A stretch of DNA of 64,000 nucleotides. Origin: Mesorhizobium sp. GbtcB19. Its GTDB lineage: Bacteria > Pseudomonadota > Alphaproteobacteria > Rhizobiales > Rhizobiaceae. Position 1 is the first letter of the stretch, and each line of letters starts with the position of its first letter. Both the position numbers and the translations under genes were made by a program. The stretch is taken from the NCBI RefSeq assembly GCF_019091085.1, contig NZ_JAGXJY010000015.1:1-64000 (forward strand), written 5' to 3'. Of this stretch, positions 18,214 to 30,408 are shown piece by piece. A model generated the notes under the pieces. The model was not told where the DNA came from. It did not search any database and saw only the letters and a program-made list of their open reading frames with translations.

Positions 18214-18366
18214 ATCAGATATCGTAGAAACGCCGCGCCTCAGTGCCAGTTCCAGGGACCGCAACTCAGTTTTCTCGGCCTCCCGGTATCGGCCGTCAGA
18301 CGGCCGGCTTTGGCGATTCTGGTTGGCAGCCTTCCCGTGTCTGGAACGCCAGTGTAGGACGGTTGC

Positions 18367-19758
18367 ATGAAATCGCTGACCGATCCCTCACAGGCGCTTG
18401 CCGCCGGCCTCGCGAAAATCCGCACCGAATTCCACGTGCCGGATGGATTTCCGCCCGACGTAGTGGCGGCAGCCGAGGCGGCGGCCAAGGGTGTGCCCAG
18501 CCAGCATGCCGATCGCACGGCGATGCCTTTCGTCACACTCGATCCGGCGAGTTCCACCGATCTCGACCAGGCCTTCTCGATCGAGGCAAGCGGCAGCGAT
18601 CTTCTCTTGCACTACGCCATTGCCGACGTGGCCTGGTTCGTCGAGGACGGTGACGCGGTCGATCTCGAAGCCTGGAACCGGGGCCAGACGCTTTATTTGC
18701 CCGACGGCAAGGCCGGGCTTTACCCGCCGGTGCTAGCCGAGGCCGCGGCGAGCCTGTTGCCTGACGGCCCGCGCCCCTCAGTCATCTTCACGGTTCGGGT
18801 CGCCGGGGACGGTGCGGTCAAGTTGGACGGCGCGGAGCGGGCCATCATCCAAAGCCGATCGAAGCTTGCCTATGACAGCGTGCAGGCCTCGGATGTTCCG
18901 GCCGGCTTCGCCGAATTGGCGCGACGCATGGCGGCAAACGAAGAGCGCCGCGGCGCTTCGCGCGTCGACCCGCCGGAGCAGGAGGTGGAAGAGCTCGCCG
19001 ACGGCACGTTTCGGCTTTCGTTCAGACCGCTGCTGCAATCCGAGCAGGACAATGCAGCACTTTCGCTGGCCGCCAATATGGCGATTGCCGACGCCATGCT
19101 GGCGCACAAGACCGGCCTGTTCCGGGTGATGTCCGGGCCGGACGCTTCCAAGGTGCAGCGACTGCGCAACGCGGCACAGGCGCTCGGCCTGTCCTGGCCA
19201 GCCTCCACCGGGCTGCGCGACTATCAGCGCACGCTCGATCCGTCCGATCCGAAACAGGCGGCGCTGATGCTGGAAATCCGCCGTGCGGGCAATGGCGCGT
19301 CCTACCAGCCCTATCAAGAGGGCGCTGTCCCCTGGCACGAGGCGATGGCCGCCACCTATGCCCACGCCACCGCGCCGCTCAGGCGGCTGGCCGACCGCTA
19401 CGTCGTGCGCTGCGCGCTGGCAATCGCCAACGGCCAGCCCGTGCCGCAGGCCGTGACAGACGCGTTCACCAAATTGCCGAAGGTGATGGGGCGTTCGGAT
19501 GCCCGCGCTTCGCAGATCAACCACGCGGCCATCGACCTTGCCGAGGCAGTAATGCTCAAGGGACACGAGGGTGAGACGTTCAAGGCCGTCGTCACCGACA
19601 TCGTCGATCATGGCGTGCGCGTGCAGCTTGCCGACATGCCTGTCGTCGCCAACGTCAAGGCTTCCGGACTCAGGCAGGGCGACGATCTCGAGCTGAAGCT
19701 GGTCTCGGCCGATCCTGATCAGCGCAGCATCGTCTTCGAACCTGCTGCGTCAGCTTGA
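18367..19758 (+). CDS. RNB-domain (RNase II/R-like) exoribonuclease
   Basis: The 463-residue protein is almost entirely an RNB catalytic domain with a short S1-like end (from about residue 405: GETFKAVVTDIVDHGVRVQL). It lacks the N-terminal cold-shock domains of RNase II and R. The active-site loop reads TLDPASSTDLDQAFSIE, so three of the four acidic metal ligands are present while the fourth is Gln. HATAPLRRLADRYV matches the conserved substrate-binding Arg region. It probably degrades or trims RNA 3'-5'. It is convergent with murI, with three bases between stop codons. Confidence 0.85.
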   Translation: MKSLTDPSQALAAGLAKIRTEFHVPDGFPPDVVAAAEAAAKGVPSQHADRTAMPFVTLDPASSTDLDQAFSIEASGSDLLLHYAIADVAWFVEDGDAVDLEAWNRGQTLYLPDGKAGLYPPVLAEAAASLLPDGPRPSVIFTVRVAGDGAVKLDGAERAIIQSRSKLAYDSVQASDVPAGFAELARRMAANEERRGASRVDPPEQEVEELADGTFRLSFRPLLQSEQDNAALSLAANMAIADAMLAHKTGLFRVMSGPDASKVQRLRNAAQALGLSWPASTGLRDYQRTLDPSDPKQAALMLEIRRAGNGASYQPYQEGAVPWHEAMAATYAHATAPLRRLADRYVVRCALAIANGQPVPQAVTDAFTKLPKVMGRSDARASQINHAAIDLAEAVMLKGHEGETFKAVVTDIVDHGVRVQLADMPVVANVKASGLRQGDDLELKLVSADPDQRSIVFEPAASA

Positions 19759-19761
19759 GCA

Positions 19762-20568
19762 CTAAGGTACGGTAAGGCCAAACCCCTGGATCAGGCGCCT
19801 GGTGGCGAAATCCACCTTGCCCGAGGTGAAGACGGCAAGATCGGGCTCGTTTTCGCCCGACGTCTCCCCGACAGGTTCGAGCAGCGACATGGCGCGCCGC
19901 GCGATCGCCTCGGCCGGATCGATCCAGTCGACCGGCCAGGGCGCGGTCTTGCGCATACGGTTGGCGAGAAACGGGTAATGCGTGCAGGCAAGCACGACGA
20001 TGTCGGTGCGGTTGCCCTCGCGCTCGATGAAGCAGGGCGCGATTTCGGCGCCTACGGCTTCCTCATCGACGAAGCCCTGGCGCATATAGATCTCGGCGAG
20101 CCCCGCCAGGCGGTCGCTGCCGACCAGGCGCACATGGCATTTCTGCGCCCATTTGCTGATCAGGTCGCGCGTGTACTGGCGCTTCACCGTGCCCGGCGTC
20201 GCCAGCACGGAAACGAGGCCGGATCGCGTGCGCTCGGCGGCCGGCTTGATCGCCGGCACGGTGCCGACGAACGGATGTCCAGGGAATTTCTCGCGTAGCG
20301 CCTCGATCACCAGGGTCGAAGCGGTGTTGCAGGCAATGACCGAGATCGCCGGCTGAAGCCGGTCGAGCAGCTTGCCGAACAGCGTAAGGATGTGGTCCTT
20401 GAGTGCCGGTTCCTCCCAGGCGCCGTAAGGAAATGCCGAGTCGTCGGCGACATAGACGAAGCGGCGGTCGGGCATCAGCACGCGCGCCTCGCGCAGCACG
20501 GTCAGCCCGCCAACGCCGGAATCGAACATCAGGATCGGGCGTTGGCTTGATCGATCGCTCATTGTCAT
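19762..20568 (-). CDS. murI: Glutamate racemase
   Basis: MurI interconverts L- and D-glutamate for peptidoglycan. The 268-residue protein shows [11 protein letters not shown] (catalytic Asp and Ser region), [10 protein letters not shown], the first catalytic Cys in IACNTAST and the second in VLACTHYPF, with the expected spacing of about 110 residues. Two closely spaced ATGs (20568 and 20562) are possible starts. An uncharacterised membrane protein gene lies upstream on the same strand. Confidence 0.95.
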   Translation of the reverse strand: MTMSDRSSQRPILMFDSGVGGLTVLREARVLMPDRRFVYVADDSAFPYGAWEEPALKDHILTLFGKLLDRLQPAISVIACNTASTLVIEALREKFPGHPFVGTVPAIKPAAERTRSGLVSVLATPGTVKRQYTRDLISKWAQKCHVRLVGSDRLAGLAEIYMRQGFVDEEAVGAEIAPCFIEREGNRTDIVVLACTHYPFLANRMRKTAPWPVDWIDPAEAIARRAMSLLEPVGETSGENEPDLAVFTSGKVDFATRRLIQGFGLTVP

Positions 20569-20684
20569 CCGGTCTTTAGAAACGGCAGGTCCGTGATTGG
20601 ACCGAAGGCGCTTCTATCGCGAATGATCTTGGTCTTGAAGAGGCGAATGCGAGCAGCTTTTGCGCAGCCGTCTCCTGGACCCGC

Positions 20685-21290
20685 TCATACGCCGCGCTTG
20701 CCGAAGCCGGCCGGGCGCGGCCTGCCGAAGGGCTGCGGCGCGGGTGGGACGCGAGCGGTTGAAGCAGCGATGGCAGCGCGCGGGGTTGCCGGCACGGCAG
20801 TGCGTGCAGTGCGTGTCGATGCCGGCAGCGGACCGTCGAACTCGAAGACATCCGTCAGTTCATCGATGTTGCTGCCCGCGACGGGCTTCGCCCACAGGAT
20901 CGTGCACCAAAGGCCGAATATCGAAAGCCCAAGCAGGTTCAGCCCGCCGGGAATGCTCTCGGGATCGCCGAATTTGACGACCAAAAGCACGCCCGCCTGC
21001 AGAAGGGCGTAGACGGCCGAAAGGGCGATGTAAGCCCATAGGATCCAGCGGCGCCCGTTGGCGTCGCGGGTGCGGCAAGCGGCGAGGTTGCCGCGCAGCG
21101 CGACAAAGATGAGGGAAGCGACGAGGACCGCGCCCGCCATGCCCTGACGCGACGGACCGGGTGCCGAATTGAGCAGCCCTTCGAAGCCGATCGCGCTGAC
21201 AATGCAGATGACGATCACCACAGTCTCGGCCACCGCAAGGCCGAGCGAGTAAAGGAAAAAGCGCAGTCGGCCAATATTGGACGTAAACAT
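20685..21290 (-). CDS. Hypothetical membrane protein with Pro/Ala-rich tail
   Basis: The 201-residue product starts MFTSNIGRLRFFLYSLGLA and has four predicted membrane helices within residues 12-135. A hydrophilic C-terminal tail of about 50 residues is rich in Ala, Pro, Thr and Arg. The N-terminal GRLRFFLYS resembles the start of DUF805 proteins (R.xfw), a tentative similarity only. It is probably inserted in the inner membrane with the tail in the cytoplasm. No operon partner is evident. Confidence 0.6.
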   Translation of the reverse strand: MFTSNIGRLRFFLYSLGLAVAETVVIVICIVSAIGFEGLLNSAPGPSRQGMAGAVLVASLIFVALRGNLAACRTRDANGRRWILWAYIALSAVYALLQAGVLLVVKFGDPESIPGGLNLLGLSIFGLWCTILWAKPVAGSNIDELTDVFEFDGPLPASTRTARTAVPATPRAAIAASTARVPPAPQPFGRPRPAGFGKRGV

Positions 21291-21371
21291 GTGCCACCCC
21301 CACTATTGCAGCAAGGATGACGCGCAACCGAATAAAATTCGGTTACTTCAAATGCTCATAGCTTACTGATT

Positions 21372-22220
21372 TTAACTTTCTTCGTCTTTGGCGCGACTGC
21401 GCGCGGCGGCCGGCAAACGCCTCGGATCATCCCCGGGCGAGCCGTCGCCGCGCGGCATGGCCGGCGAGAACCGGTCGAGCGACGAGATGATGCCGCGCAG
21501 CACCTTGAGCTCCGGCTCGGCAAAGCCCGCGCGCGTCAGCACGGCGCGCAGATTGTCGACCATCTTCGGTTTCTTCTCTTCCGGGCGGAAATAACCTCGC
21601 ACCTCAAGGGCATTTTCTAAGTACGCGAACAGGCTGTGCAACTGTTCTTTCGTCGCCGGCGCCAGCTCCGGGCCTGAAAAGTTGGTCTGGGTTTCGTCGG
21701 CGAGGCCGGACTTCATCCACTCATAGGACATGAGCAGCACCGCCTGCGCGATGTTGAGCGAGGAGAAGCCCGGATCGACCGGAAAGGTGACGATCTCGTC
21801 GGCGAGCCCGACCTCATCGTTGTAAAGGCCGAAGCGTTCGCGGCCGAACAGGATGCCGGTGCGCAGTCCGGCTTCGGCGCGTGTCCTGAGCGCCCTGCCC
21901 GCTTCCACCGGGCCACGCACCGGCTTGAAGCCGTCGCGCTCGCGCGCCGTCGTGGCAAAGACGAAGTTGAGATCGGCGACCGCGGAGGCCAGGTCGTCGA
22001 AGACCTTGGTGGCGTCGATGACATGGTCGGCGCGGCTGGCGGCGGCGCGCGCCTTCTCGCTCGGCCAGCCGTCGCGCGGATTGACGAGCCTGAGCTCGGA
22101 CAAGCCGAAATTCGCCATCGCCCGCGCGACCATGCCGATGTTCTCGCCGAGCTGCGGCTCGACCAGGATGATCGCCGGTCCGGCGGAAGCGATCTTGGTT
22201 GTATCTTCGATGGCTGGCAT
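21372..22220 (-). CDS. tRNA (cytidine/uridine-2'-O-)-methyltransferase TrmJ-like
   Basis: The 282-residue protein is a SPOUT RNA methyltransferase of the TrmH family, closest in pattern to TrmJ, which methylates the ribose of tRNA position 32. The motifs are visible: IILVEPQLGENIGMVARAM (motif 1 with Asn and Arg), LFGRERFGLYNDE (motif 2), and FSSLNIAQAVLLMSYE (motif 3, forming the SAM-binding knot). A C-terminal helical extension matches TrmJ length. The ATG at 22220 begins the conserved domain; the longer frame overlaps the icd leader. It is divergent from icd. Confidence 0.85.
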   Translation of the reverse strand: MPAIEDTTKIASAGPAIILVEPQLGENIGMVARAMANFGLSELRLVNPRDGWPSEKARAAASRADHVIDATKVFDDLASAVADLNFVFATTARERDGFKPVRGPVEAGRALRTRAEAGLRTGILFGRERFGLYNDEVGLADEIVTFPVDPGFSSLNIAQAVLLMSYEWMKSGLADETQTNFSGPELAPATKEQLHSLFAYLENALEVRGYFRPEEKKPKMVDNLRAVLTRAGFAEPELKVLRGIISSLDRFSPAMPRGDGSPGDDPRRLPAAARSRAKDEES

Positions 22221-22431
22221 GGGCTCTGGGTAACCGGTGTTTGCGGCGTTTCGGCGTCCCCTGCCACATCCGGTCCGGAAAATGAAGCATTCACAACAGC
22301 GGCACCTCGCCCGCCAAGGCGCGGATCGCGGTTTGCGCGCTGAAAAAGCCTTTGATATACGCTCCCGCATCCCCGGCCGAAACCATGCGGGCAAGGCCGT
22401 TCAGATCCCCCAGCAACGAGGCATTCTTTCC

Positions 22432-23643
22432 ATGGCGAAGATCAAGGTGGCGAACCCGGTCGTCGAACTCGACGGCGACGAGATGACCCGCATCATCTGG
22501 CAGTTCATCAAGGACAAGCTGGTCCACCCCTATCTCGACCTGAAGCTTGAATATTACGACCTCGGCATCGAGCACCGCGACGCCACCAACGACCAGGTCA
22601 CGATCGACTCGGCCAACGCCATCAAGAAATGGGGCGTCGGCGTGAAGTGCGCGACCATCACCCCCGACGAGCAGCGCGTCGAGGAATTCAAGCTGAAGAA
22701 GATGTGGAAGTCGCCCAACGGCACCATCCGCAACATCCTCGGCGGCACCATCTTCCGCGAACCGATCATCATGAAGAACGTGCCGCGCCTGGTGCCCGGC
22801 TGGACCAAGCCGATCATCGTCGGTCGTCACGCCTTCGGCGACCAGTACCGCGCCACCGACTTCCGCTTCCCCGGCAAAGGCAAGCTGACGATCAAGTTCG
22901 TCGGCGAGGACGGCCAGGTGATCGAGCACGACGTGTTCGACGCGCCCTCCGCCGGCGTCGCCATGGCCATGTACAATCTGGATGAATCGATCCGCGAGTT
23001 CGCCCGCGCCTCGCTGAATTACGGCCTGCTGCGCAACTATCCGGTCTATCTGTCGACCAAGAACACCATCCTCAAGGCCTATGACGGCCGCTTCAAGGAC
23101 ATTTTCCAGGAAGTCTACGAGAAGGAGTTCGAGGCCGAATTCAAGGCGCGGAAGCTCTGGTACGAGCACCGCCTGATCGACGACATGGTGGCCTCCAGCC
23201 TGAAATGGTCGGGCGGTTACGTCTGGGCCTGCAAGAACTATGACGGCGACGTGCAGTCCGACACGGTGGCGCAAGGCTTTGGTTCGCTCGGCCTGATGAC
23301 CTCCGTGCTGATGACGCCGGACGGCAAGACGGTGGAAGCGGAGGCCGCGCATGGCACCGTGACCCGCCACTATCGCCAGCATCAGAAGGGCGAGGAAACC
23401 TCGACCAATTCGATCGCTTCGATCTTCGCCTGGACGCGTGGCCTCGCCCATCGCGCCAAGCTCGACGACAATGCCGAGCTGAAGCGCTTCGCCGAAACGC
23501 TGGAAAAAGTCTGCATCCAGACCGTCGAGGCCGGCTTCATGACCAAGGACCTGTCGCTGCTGATCGGCCCCGACCAGCCCTGGCTCTCGACCACCGGCTT
23601 CCTCGACAAGATCGACGAGAACCTCCAGAAGGCGATGGGGTAA
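22432..23643 (+). CDS. icd: Isocitrate dehydrogenase (NADP+)
   Basis: Icd oxidatively decarboxylates isocitrate to 2-oxoglutarate. The 403-residue protein belongs to the homodimeric eukaryote-like subfamily found in rhizobia: [57 protein letters not shown] (substrate Ser/Asn/Arg), [20 protein letters not shown] and [14 protein letters not shown] with the NADP-specific Arg-His region. The ATG at 22432 starts the conserved N-terminus. A strong terminator follows the stop codon. Confidence 0.97.
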   Translation: MAKIKVANPVVELDGDEMTRIIWQFIKDKLVHPYLDLKLEYYDLGIEHRDATNDQVTIDSANAIKKWGVGVKCATITPDEQRVEEFKLKKMWKSPNGTIRNILGGTIFREPIIMKNVPRLVPGWTKPIIVGRHAFGDQYRATDFRFPGKGKLTIKFVGEDGQVIEHDVFDAPSAGVAMAMYNLDESIREFARASLNYGLLRNYPVYLSTKNTILKAYDGRFKDIFQEVYEKEFEAEFKARKLWYEHRLIDDMVASSLKWSGGYVWACKNYDGDVQSDTVAQGFGSLGLMTSVLMTPDGKTVEAEAAHGTVTRHYRQHQKGEETSTNSIASIFAWTRGLAHRAKLDDNAELKRFAETLEKVCIQTVEAGFMTKDLSLLIGPDQPWLSTTGFLDKIDENLQKAMG

Positions 23644-23662
23644 AACCAAATTCCGGTAATGT

Positions 23663-23692
23663 CGAAGGCTCCGAAAGGAGCCTTCGTTTTTT
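23663..23692 (+). terminator. Intrinsic terminator of icd
   Basis: CGAAGGCTCC (23663-23672) and GGAGCCTTCG (23677-23686) form a perfect 10-bp stem with a GAAA tetraloop, followed by six T. This is a textbook rho-independent terminator 20 bases after icd. Confidence 0.95.
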
Positions 23693-23717
23693 CCAGGGTA
23701 AGCAAAAGAGCTGATCG

Positions 23718-24344
23718 ATGGCTAGGCCAACTCTCTACGGCGCCGACTACAGCGTCTATGTGCGCATCGCGCGGATGGCGTTGCAGGAGAAGGGCGTCGA
23801 CTATGAGCTCGTGCCGCTCGACATCTTCGCCGCCGAAGGCATTCCGGCCTGGTATCTGGACCTTCACCCGTTCGGCCGCATCCCGGCCTTCGAGCATGAC
23901 GGCTTTCGCCTGTTCGAGACCGGCGCCATCGCGCGATATGTCGACGAAGCCTTTGCCGGCCCGGCCCTGCAGCCTGCCGACGCCCTCGGCTGCGCCAGGA
24001 TGGGCCAGATCATCGGCATGCTCGACGCCTATGGCTACCGCGCCATGGTCTGGGACGTTGCGGTAGAGCGGCTCGAAAAGACGCCGCCGGATGAGGCGCT
24101 GATCGCCAGCGGCCTCGCTCAGGCCGGGACGGTGCTCAAGGTGTTGACGTCGCTGAAGGCAAAAGGGCCGTGGCTGCTCGGCGACCAGCTGACGCTGGCC
24201 GACCTGCACGCCGCGCCGATCATCGCCTATTTCGTCAAGGTCACGCAAGGGCGCGATCTGTTGGCGCGGTTCGCTGATATCTGGGAATGGTATGAGCGCG
24301 TCGCTGCTCAGCCGAGTTTTGTGCGAACCGAGAAGGTCGACTAA
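23718..24344 (+). CDS. Glutathione S-transferase family protein
   Basis: The 208-residue product has the GST layout: a thioredoxin-like N-terminal domain (RPTLYGADYSVYVRIARMAL, FGRIPAFEHDGFRLFETGAI with the cis-Pro and the glutathione gamma-glutamyl-binding Glu-Thr pair) and an all-helical domain from about residue 90 with the N-capping box LTLADLHAAPI. It resembles phi/theta-like bacterial GSTs; the acceptor substrate is unknown. It follows the icd terminator and has a purine-rich stretch before the ATG. Confidence 0.88.
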   Translation: MARPTLYGADYSVYVRIARMALQEKGVDYELVPLDIFAAEGIPAWYLDLHPFGRIPAFEHDGFRLFETGAIARYVDEAFAGPALQPADALGCARMGQIIGMLDAYGYRAMVWDVAVERLEKTPPDEALIASGLAQAGTVLKVLTSLKAKGPWLLGDQLTLADLHAAPIIAYFVKVTQGRDLLARFADIWEWYERVAAQPSFVRTEKVD

Positions 24345-24365
24345 TTCGAGAGAACTTCCGAGCGT

Positions 24366-24519
24366 CGGCGCTGCCCCTCATTGCCCTGCCGGGCATTTCT
24401 CCCCGTAAACGGGGAGAAAGAGGCGGTTGCAACGCCGGCGATTGGCGAAAGCCGCGATGAGAGCTCCTTCTCCCCGTTCAACGGGGAGAAGATGGCGGCA
24501 GCCAGATGAGGGGCAGCAC
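24366..24519. repeat. Dispersed palindromic intergenic repeat, copy B
   Basis: Two inverted modules, GCCCCTCATTGCCCTGCCGG..TTCTCCCCGTAAACGGGGAGAA and TTCTCCCCGTTCAACGGGGAGAA..GATGAGGGGC, are separated by a short spacer containing CGGCGATTGGCGAAAGCC. It occupies most of the space between convergent genes for GST and AlaS. The spacer motif recurs in copy C at 32870. Confidence 0.85.
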
Positions 24520-24570
24520 TGCCCTCAGAGGGTTAGGAGCCGGCCTGAGTTAAGCCGGTCACTTCGGCCT

Positions 24571-27240
<2,670 letters not shown>

Positions 27241-27360
27241 TGCATACTGCCTTTTTCGCAAGAACCGCCGGCGCTGCCGGCGGCAAATGGGCTTCGGTGT
27301 TTCAGAAGATAGATGGGCCTTTTAGCGATAGCTCTTGAGCCTGTCCAGAAACACGGAGTT

Positions 27361-27465
27361 AAAGCATGTCTCCCGAAAGTTGGAACCGGTTTCGGGATAA
27401 AGACATGCGTAAAATCAAAAACCTAAAGCGCATGGAGCGAATCTGAAAGATCGCGACGCGCTTTG
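27361..27465. repeat. Dispersed repeat, GCATGTCGC/AGCGCG family (copy 3)
   Basis: GCATGTCTCCCGAAAGT..CCGGTTTCGGG..AGACATGC forms the first imperfect palindrome, and AAAGCGCATGG..CGCGACGCGCTTT the second. It is more diverged than copies at 14173 and 14781 but keeps the same two-stem plan and length of about 105 bases. Confidence 0.75.
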
Positions 27466-27509
27466 GGCCAATTAAACGATCCGCCGGCCGCTCGACGCTA
27501 CCCCGAAAC

Positions 27510-27539
27510 GCAAAACCGCCGGCACGAGGGCCGGCGGTT
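27510..27539 (-). terminator. Intrinsic terminator of recA
   Basis: AACCGCCGGC (27514-27523) pairs with GCCGGCGGTT (27530-27539). On the minus strand the stem is followed by TTTTGCG. It lies about 145 bases beyond the recA stop and just before the alaS region. Confidence 0.75.
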
Positions 27540-27683
27540 CGGGTACGCAGTACTCAAGAACTCGATTACATAAGCATATACCGATAAACCAGGATTGTGG
27601 CCGAACTCCGGCCAAGCCGGCTAATTGGTCGGCTAAATCCCGAACAGGAAACCGCTGCGCGATCTTCCTGGAACGAGCCGGCC

Positions 27684-28781
<1,098 letters not shown>

Positions 28782-28927
28782 GATACATCACCCCTTGGTC
28801 GTCAATGAAGGCCGGACAATCCGTGATCCCTGCGGCTTTTGTACCTTTTTTGTTCTCATTTGGCAAGGGGCAACAAATATCTGAAAAACAATCAATATCT
28901 GGATTTGTTCTATTTTCGTTTCATCCG
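28782..28927. other. recA upstream region truncated by the IS insertion
   Basis: About 146 bases remain between recA and the left target duplication of the insertion sequence. They hold the SOS operator and presumably the recA promoter. No other feature is recognised. Confidence 0.6.
28850..28866 (-). promoter_or_regulatory. LexA/SOS operator of recA (TTG-N11-CAA)
   Basis: TTGTTCTCATTTGGCAA exactly fits TTG-N11-CAA, the operator defined by mutational work on Rhizobium etli recA; on the minus strand it also shows a GAAC half-site. It is centred about 77 bases upstream of the recA start codon, suitable for repression of its promoter. Confidence 0.75.
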
Positions 28928-28935
28928 GCTAGCCT
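28928..28935. repeat. Left 8-bp target-site duplication of the IS
   Basis: GCTAGCCT directly precedes the left inverted repeat and is exactly repeated at 30765-30772 after the right inverted repeat. Eight-base duplications are characteristic of the IS1595 family. Confidence 0.9.
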
Positions 28936-28959
28936 CGGATGTATCCCCTTGAAACATGT
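28936..28959. repeat. Left terminal inverted repeat of the IS
   Basis: The 24 bases begin CGGATGTATCCCC and end ACATGT. The first nine and last six positions are identical to the right end read on the opposite strand; mismatches are confined to positions 10 and 16-18. Confidence 0.92.
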
Positions 28960-28977
28960 AGCATGAAGTGCTACATA
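28949..28977 (+). promoter_or_regulatory. Transposase promoter with overlapping palindrome
   Basis: TTGAAA (28949-28954, inside the left inverted repeat) and TACATA (28972-28977) are 17 bases apart. The predicted start, 6-8 bases after the -10, falls at or next to the transposase ATG at 28985, so the mRNA may be leaderless; no ribosome-binding site is seen. The perfect inverted repeat TGTAGCA/TGCTACA (28957-28963, 28969-28975) lies in the spacer and could be an operator. Confidence 0.6.
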
Positions 28978-28984
28978 TTCTCGC

Positions 28985-29866
28985 ATGAGCACGACCCCTA
29001 AACCCGAAACCCTCAAATCGTTCCTCGAACGGTTCCCGACCGATGATTCGTGCCTCGATCACCTCATGGTGACGCGATATGGCAAGCGGCACGTTTGCGC
29101 CAAATGCGGCAAGGAAGCCAACTTCCATCGCGTGAAGTCGCGCCGTTGCTACGAATGCGATTTCTGCGGCTATCAGGTCTACCCGACCGCTGGCACGCCG
29201 TTTGAAGCCACGCGCACGTCCTTGCGCGATTGGTACACCGTCATGTTTCTATTCTGCACGTCCCGCAACGGCGTGTCGGCGAAGGAAGTGCAGCGCACGA
29301 TTGGCGTGACCTACAAGACCGCTTGGCGCATGTGCAACCTGATCCGTCAGTACATGGGTTACGTTGACGGCGACGCGCCGATTGGGGGCAAGGACGGCGG
29401 CATCGTTGAAGCCGACAAGATGTTTTACGGGGGCAAGGACAAGATGGGCGAGGACGATAAGACGGTCGTTTTCGGCGCCATCGAACGCGGGGGCGAAGTC
29501 ATCACCCGCGTCCTTCCAGGCCGTGGCCGCAAGCATGTGATGCCGGCGATCTTCGCTTGGGTAAAGCCCGGCTCCCGCATCGCCACGGATGAGGCTGGCG
29601 CGTTCCGTGAACTGTCAGAGCTTGGCTACCTGCATGGCACCGTGAACCATAGCCAAGGCGAGTATGTGAATGGTGCGGTCCACACGAACAACATCGAAGC
29701 TTTCTGGTCGCACGTTAAGCGCTCTATGCGCGGGACTTACGTGGCCGTTTCGGAGAAGTGGTTGCAGACCTACCTTTGGGAGTTCGAGTTCCGGCAGAAC
29801 CTTCGGAAGCATCCGCACTTGATGCTTGACCTTTTGCTGCAATCGTTCCCGCGCCCGGGACCGTGA
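28985..29866 (+). CDS. IS1595-family (ISXO2-like) transposase
   Basis: The 293-residue enzyme catalyses excision and insertion of the element. The N-terminal zinc ribbon is visible (CAKC about 38-41, CYECDFCGY about 55-62), followed by the ISXO2-like DDE domain: VEADKMFYGGK (first Asp), GSRIATDEAGAF (second Asp) and the family-specific HTNNIEAFWSHVKRSMRGTY, where Asn/Glu replaces the usual terminal Glu. Full length, no frameshift. A minus-strand small frame overlaps its last 143 bases. Confidence 0.93.
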   Translation: MSTTPKPETLKSFLERFPTDDSCLDHLMVTRYGKRHVCAKCGKEANFHRVKSRRCYECDFCGYQVYPTAGTPFEATRTSLRDWYTVMFLFCTSRNGVSAKEVQRTIGVTYKTAWRMCNLIRQYMGYVDGDAPIGGKDGGIVEADKMFYGGKDKMGEDDKTVVFGAIERGGEVITRVLPGRGRKHVMPAIFAWVKPGSRIATDEAGAFRELSELGYLHGTVNHSQGEYVNGAVHTNNIEAFWSHVKRSMRGTYVAVSEKWLQTYLWEFEFRQNLRKHPHLMLDLLLQSFPRPGP

Positions 29867-29930
29867 GCGGCGGCTTGGTAGCCATCGCCTTTAGGAGTTT
29901 GTCGAAGCGTTCCTTATTCTCAGCCGCCAC
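29724..29930 (-). CDS. Possible third passenger gene of the IS (small basic protein)
   Basis: A GTG at 29930 opens a 68-codon frame beginning MAAENKERFDKLLKAMATKP. The GTG lies 11 bases inside the end of the preceding passenger gene, suggesting coupled translation. The first 35 residues look like a short helix-forming protein; the rest runs antisense through the transposase 3' end and is low-complexity, Ser/Arg/Lys-rich. Because the second half is a shadow of the transposase, existence as a real protein is uncertain. Confidence 0.3.
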   Translation of the reverse strand: MAAENKERFDKLLKAMATKPPLTVPGAGTIAAKGQASSADASEGSAGTRTPKGRSATTSPKRPRKSRA

Positions 29931-30408
29931 TTTTCGAAGTCCTTTCGCGGATTGCGCGTGCCAATTCGTCAGGGCCGGATACGGTCGGCTTTCTTGATAT
30001 AAGCATTCCCATCAGGCATGCGACGACGAAACCAGCGAAAAAGATCGCGCATTCTGCCAAGTCCCAAAAACCGAAATTTGGCGACGATGTATAAAGCCCG
30101 TGCATGGCCTGTAGCGCTGGCGCTAATGCACCGCACGACGCGCCGATAGCTGCCCAAAGGACATCTTTCTCGAAGGGGCGAGAATTCTCAGATCGAAGCA
30201 TGGTTAGCTCCTCATCTGAAATGTCGTGCCGTAAGAGGGCGTCGGGGGCTGTCCTCCGGATTGGGATCGACATCCCGTTGCCGCCAGCGAGGGCGCTTTG
30301 GATCGGCTGCTCTGGAAAATCGCTAGAGCGGATGGCCGGGATCGCCGGAAGATTTTGGGTTTCGTTGCGGCCTCCGCCGCCAGCTCTACCCGTTTTTGGC
30401 TGTGCCAT
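29920..30408 (-). CDS. IS passenger gene: two-helix membrane protein of unknown function
   Basis: This frame of 162 codons starts 23 bases inside the end of the upstream passenger gene. The N-terminal 90 residues are polar; two hydrophobic stretches follow (about 83-105, DVLWAAIGASCGALAPALQAM, and about 114-138, ending AGFVVACLMGMLI), then a short basic tail. An alternative start at Met 46 (30273) exists. No family is recognised. It lies wholly inside the IS and is translated opposite to the transposase. Confidence 0.65.
   Translation of the reverse strand: MAQPKTGRAGGGGRNETQNLPAIPAIRSSDFPEQPIQSALAGGNGMSIPIRRTAPDALLRHDISDEELTMLRSENSRPFEKDVLWAAIGASCGALAPALQAMHGLYTSSPNFGFWDLAECAIFFAGFVVACLMGMLISRKPTVSGPDELARAIRERTSKSGG

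Larger units (their letters stand above)
27241..27683. other. Intergenic region between alaS and recA
   Basis: These 443 bases contain a dispersed repeat (27361-27465), the recA terminator (27510-27539) and presumably the alaS promoter near its left edge. No gene was supported. Confidence 0.6.

Noticed and set aside
20593-21012. Plus-strand frame opposite the Pro/Ala-rich tail of the 20685 gene
   Set aside because: It is open because of GC bias; the minus frame has a signal of membrane helices and a sensible start, the plus frame does not.
28907-28921. A second SOS-like site, GTTC-N7-GTTT, near the IS left end
   Set aside because: The second half-site is imperfect, it does not fit TTG-N11-CAA, and the better site at 28850 is closer to recA.
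28922-28935. A 14-bp direct repeat (CATCCGGCTAGCCT) as the target duplication of the IS
   Set aside because: On the right the CATCCG belongs to the inverted repeat, since it pairs with the left end; an 8-bp duplication fits the family.
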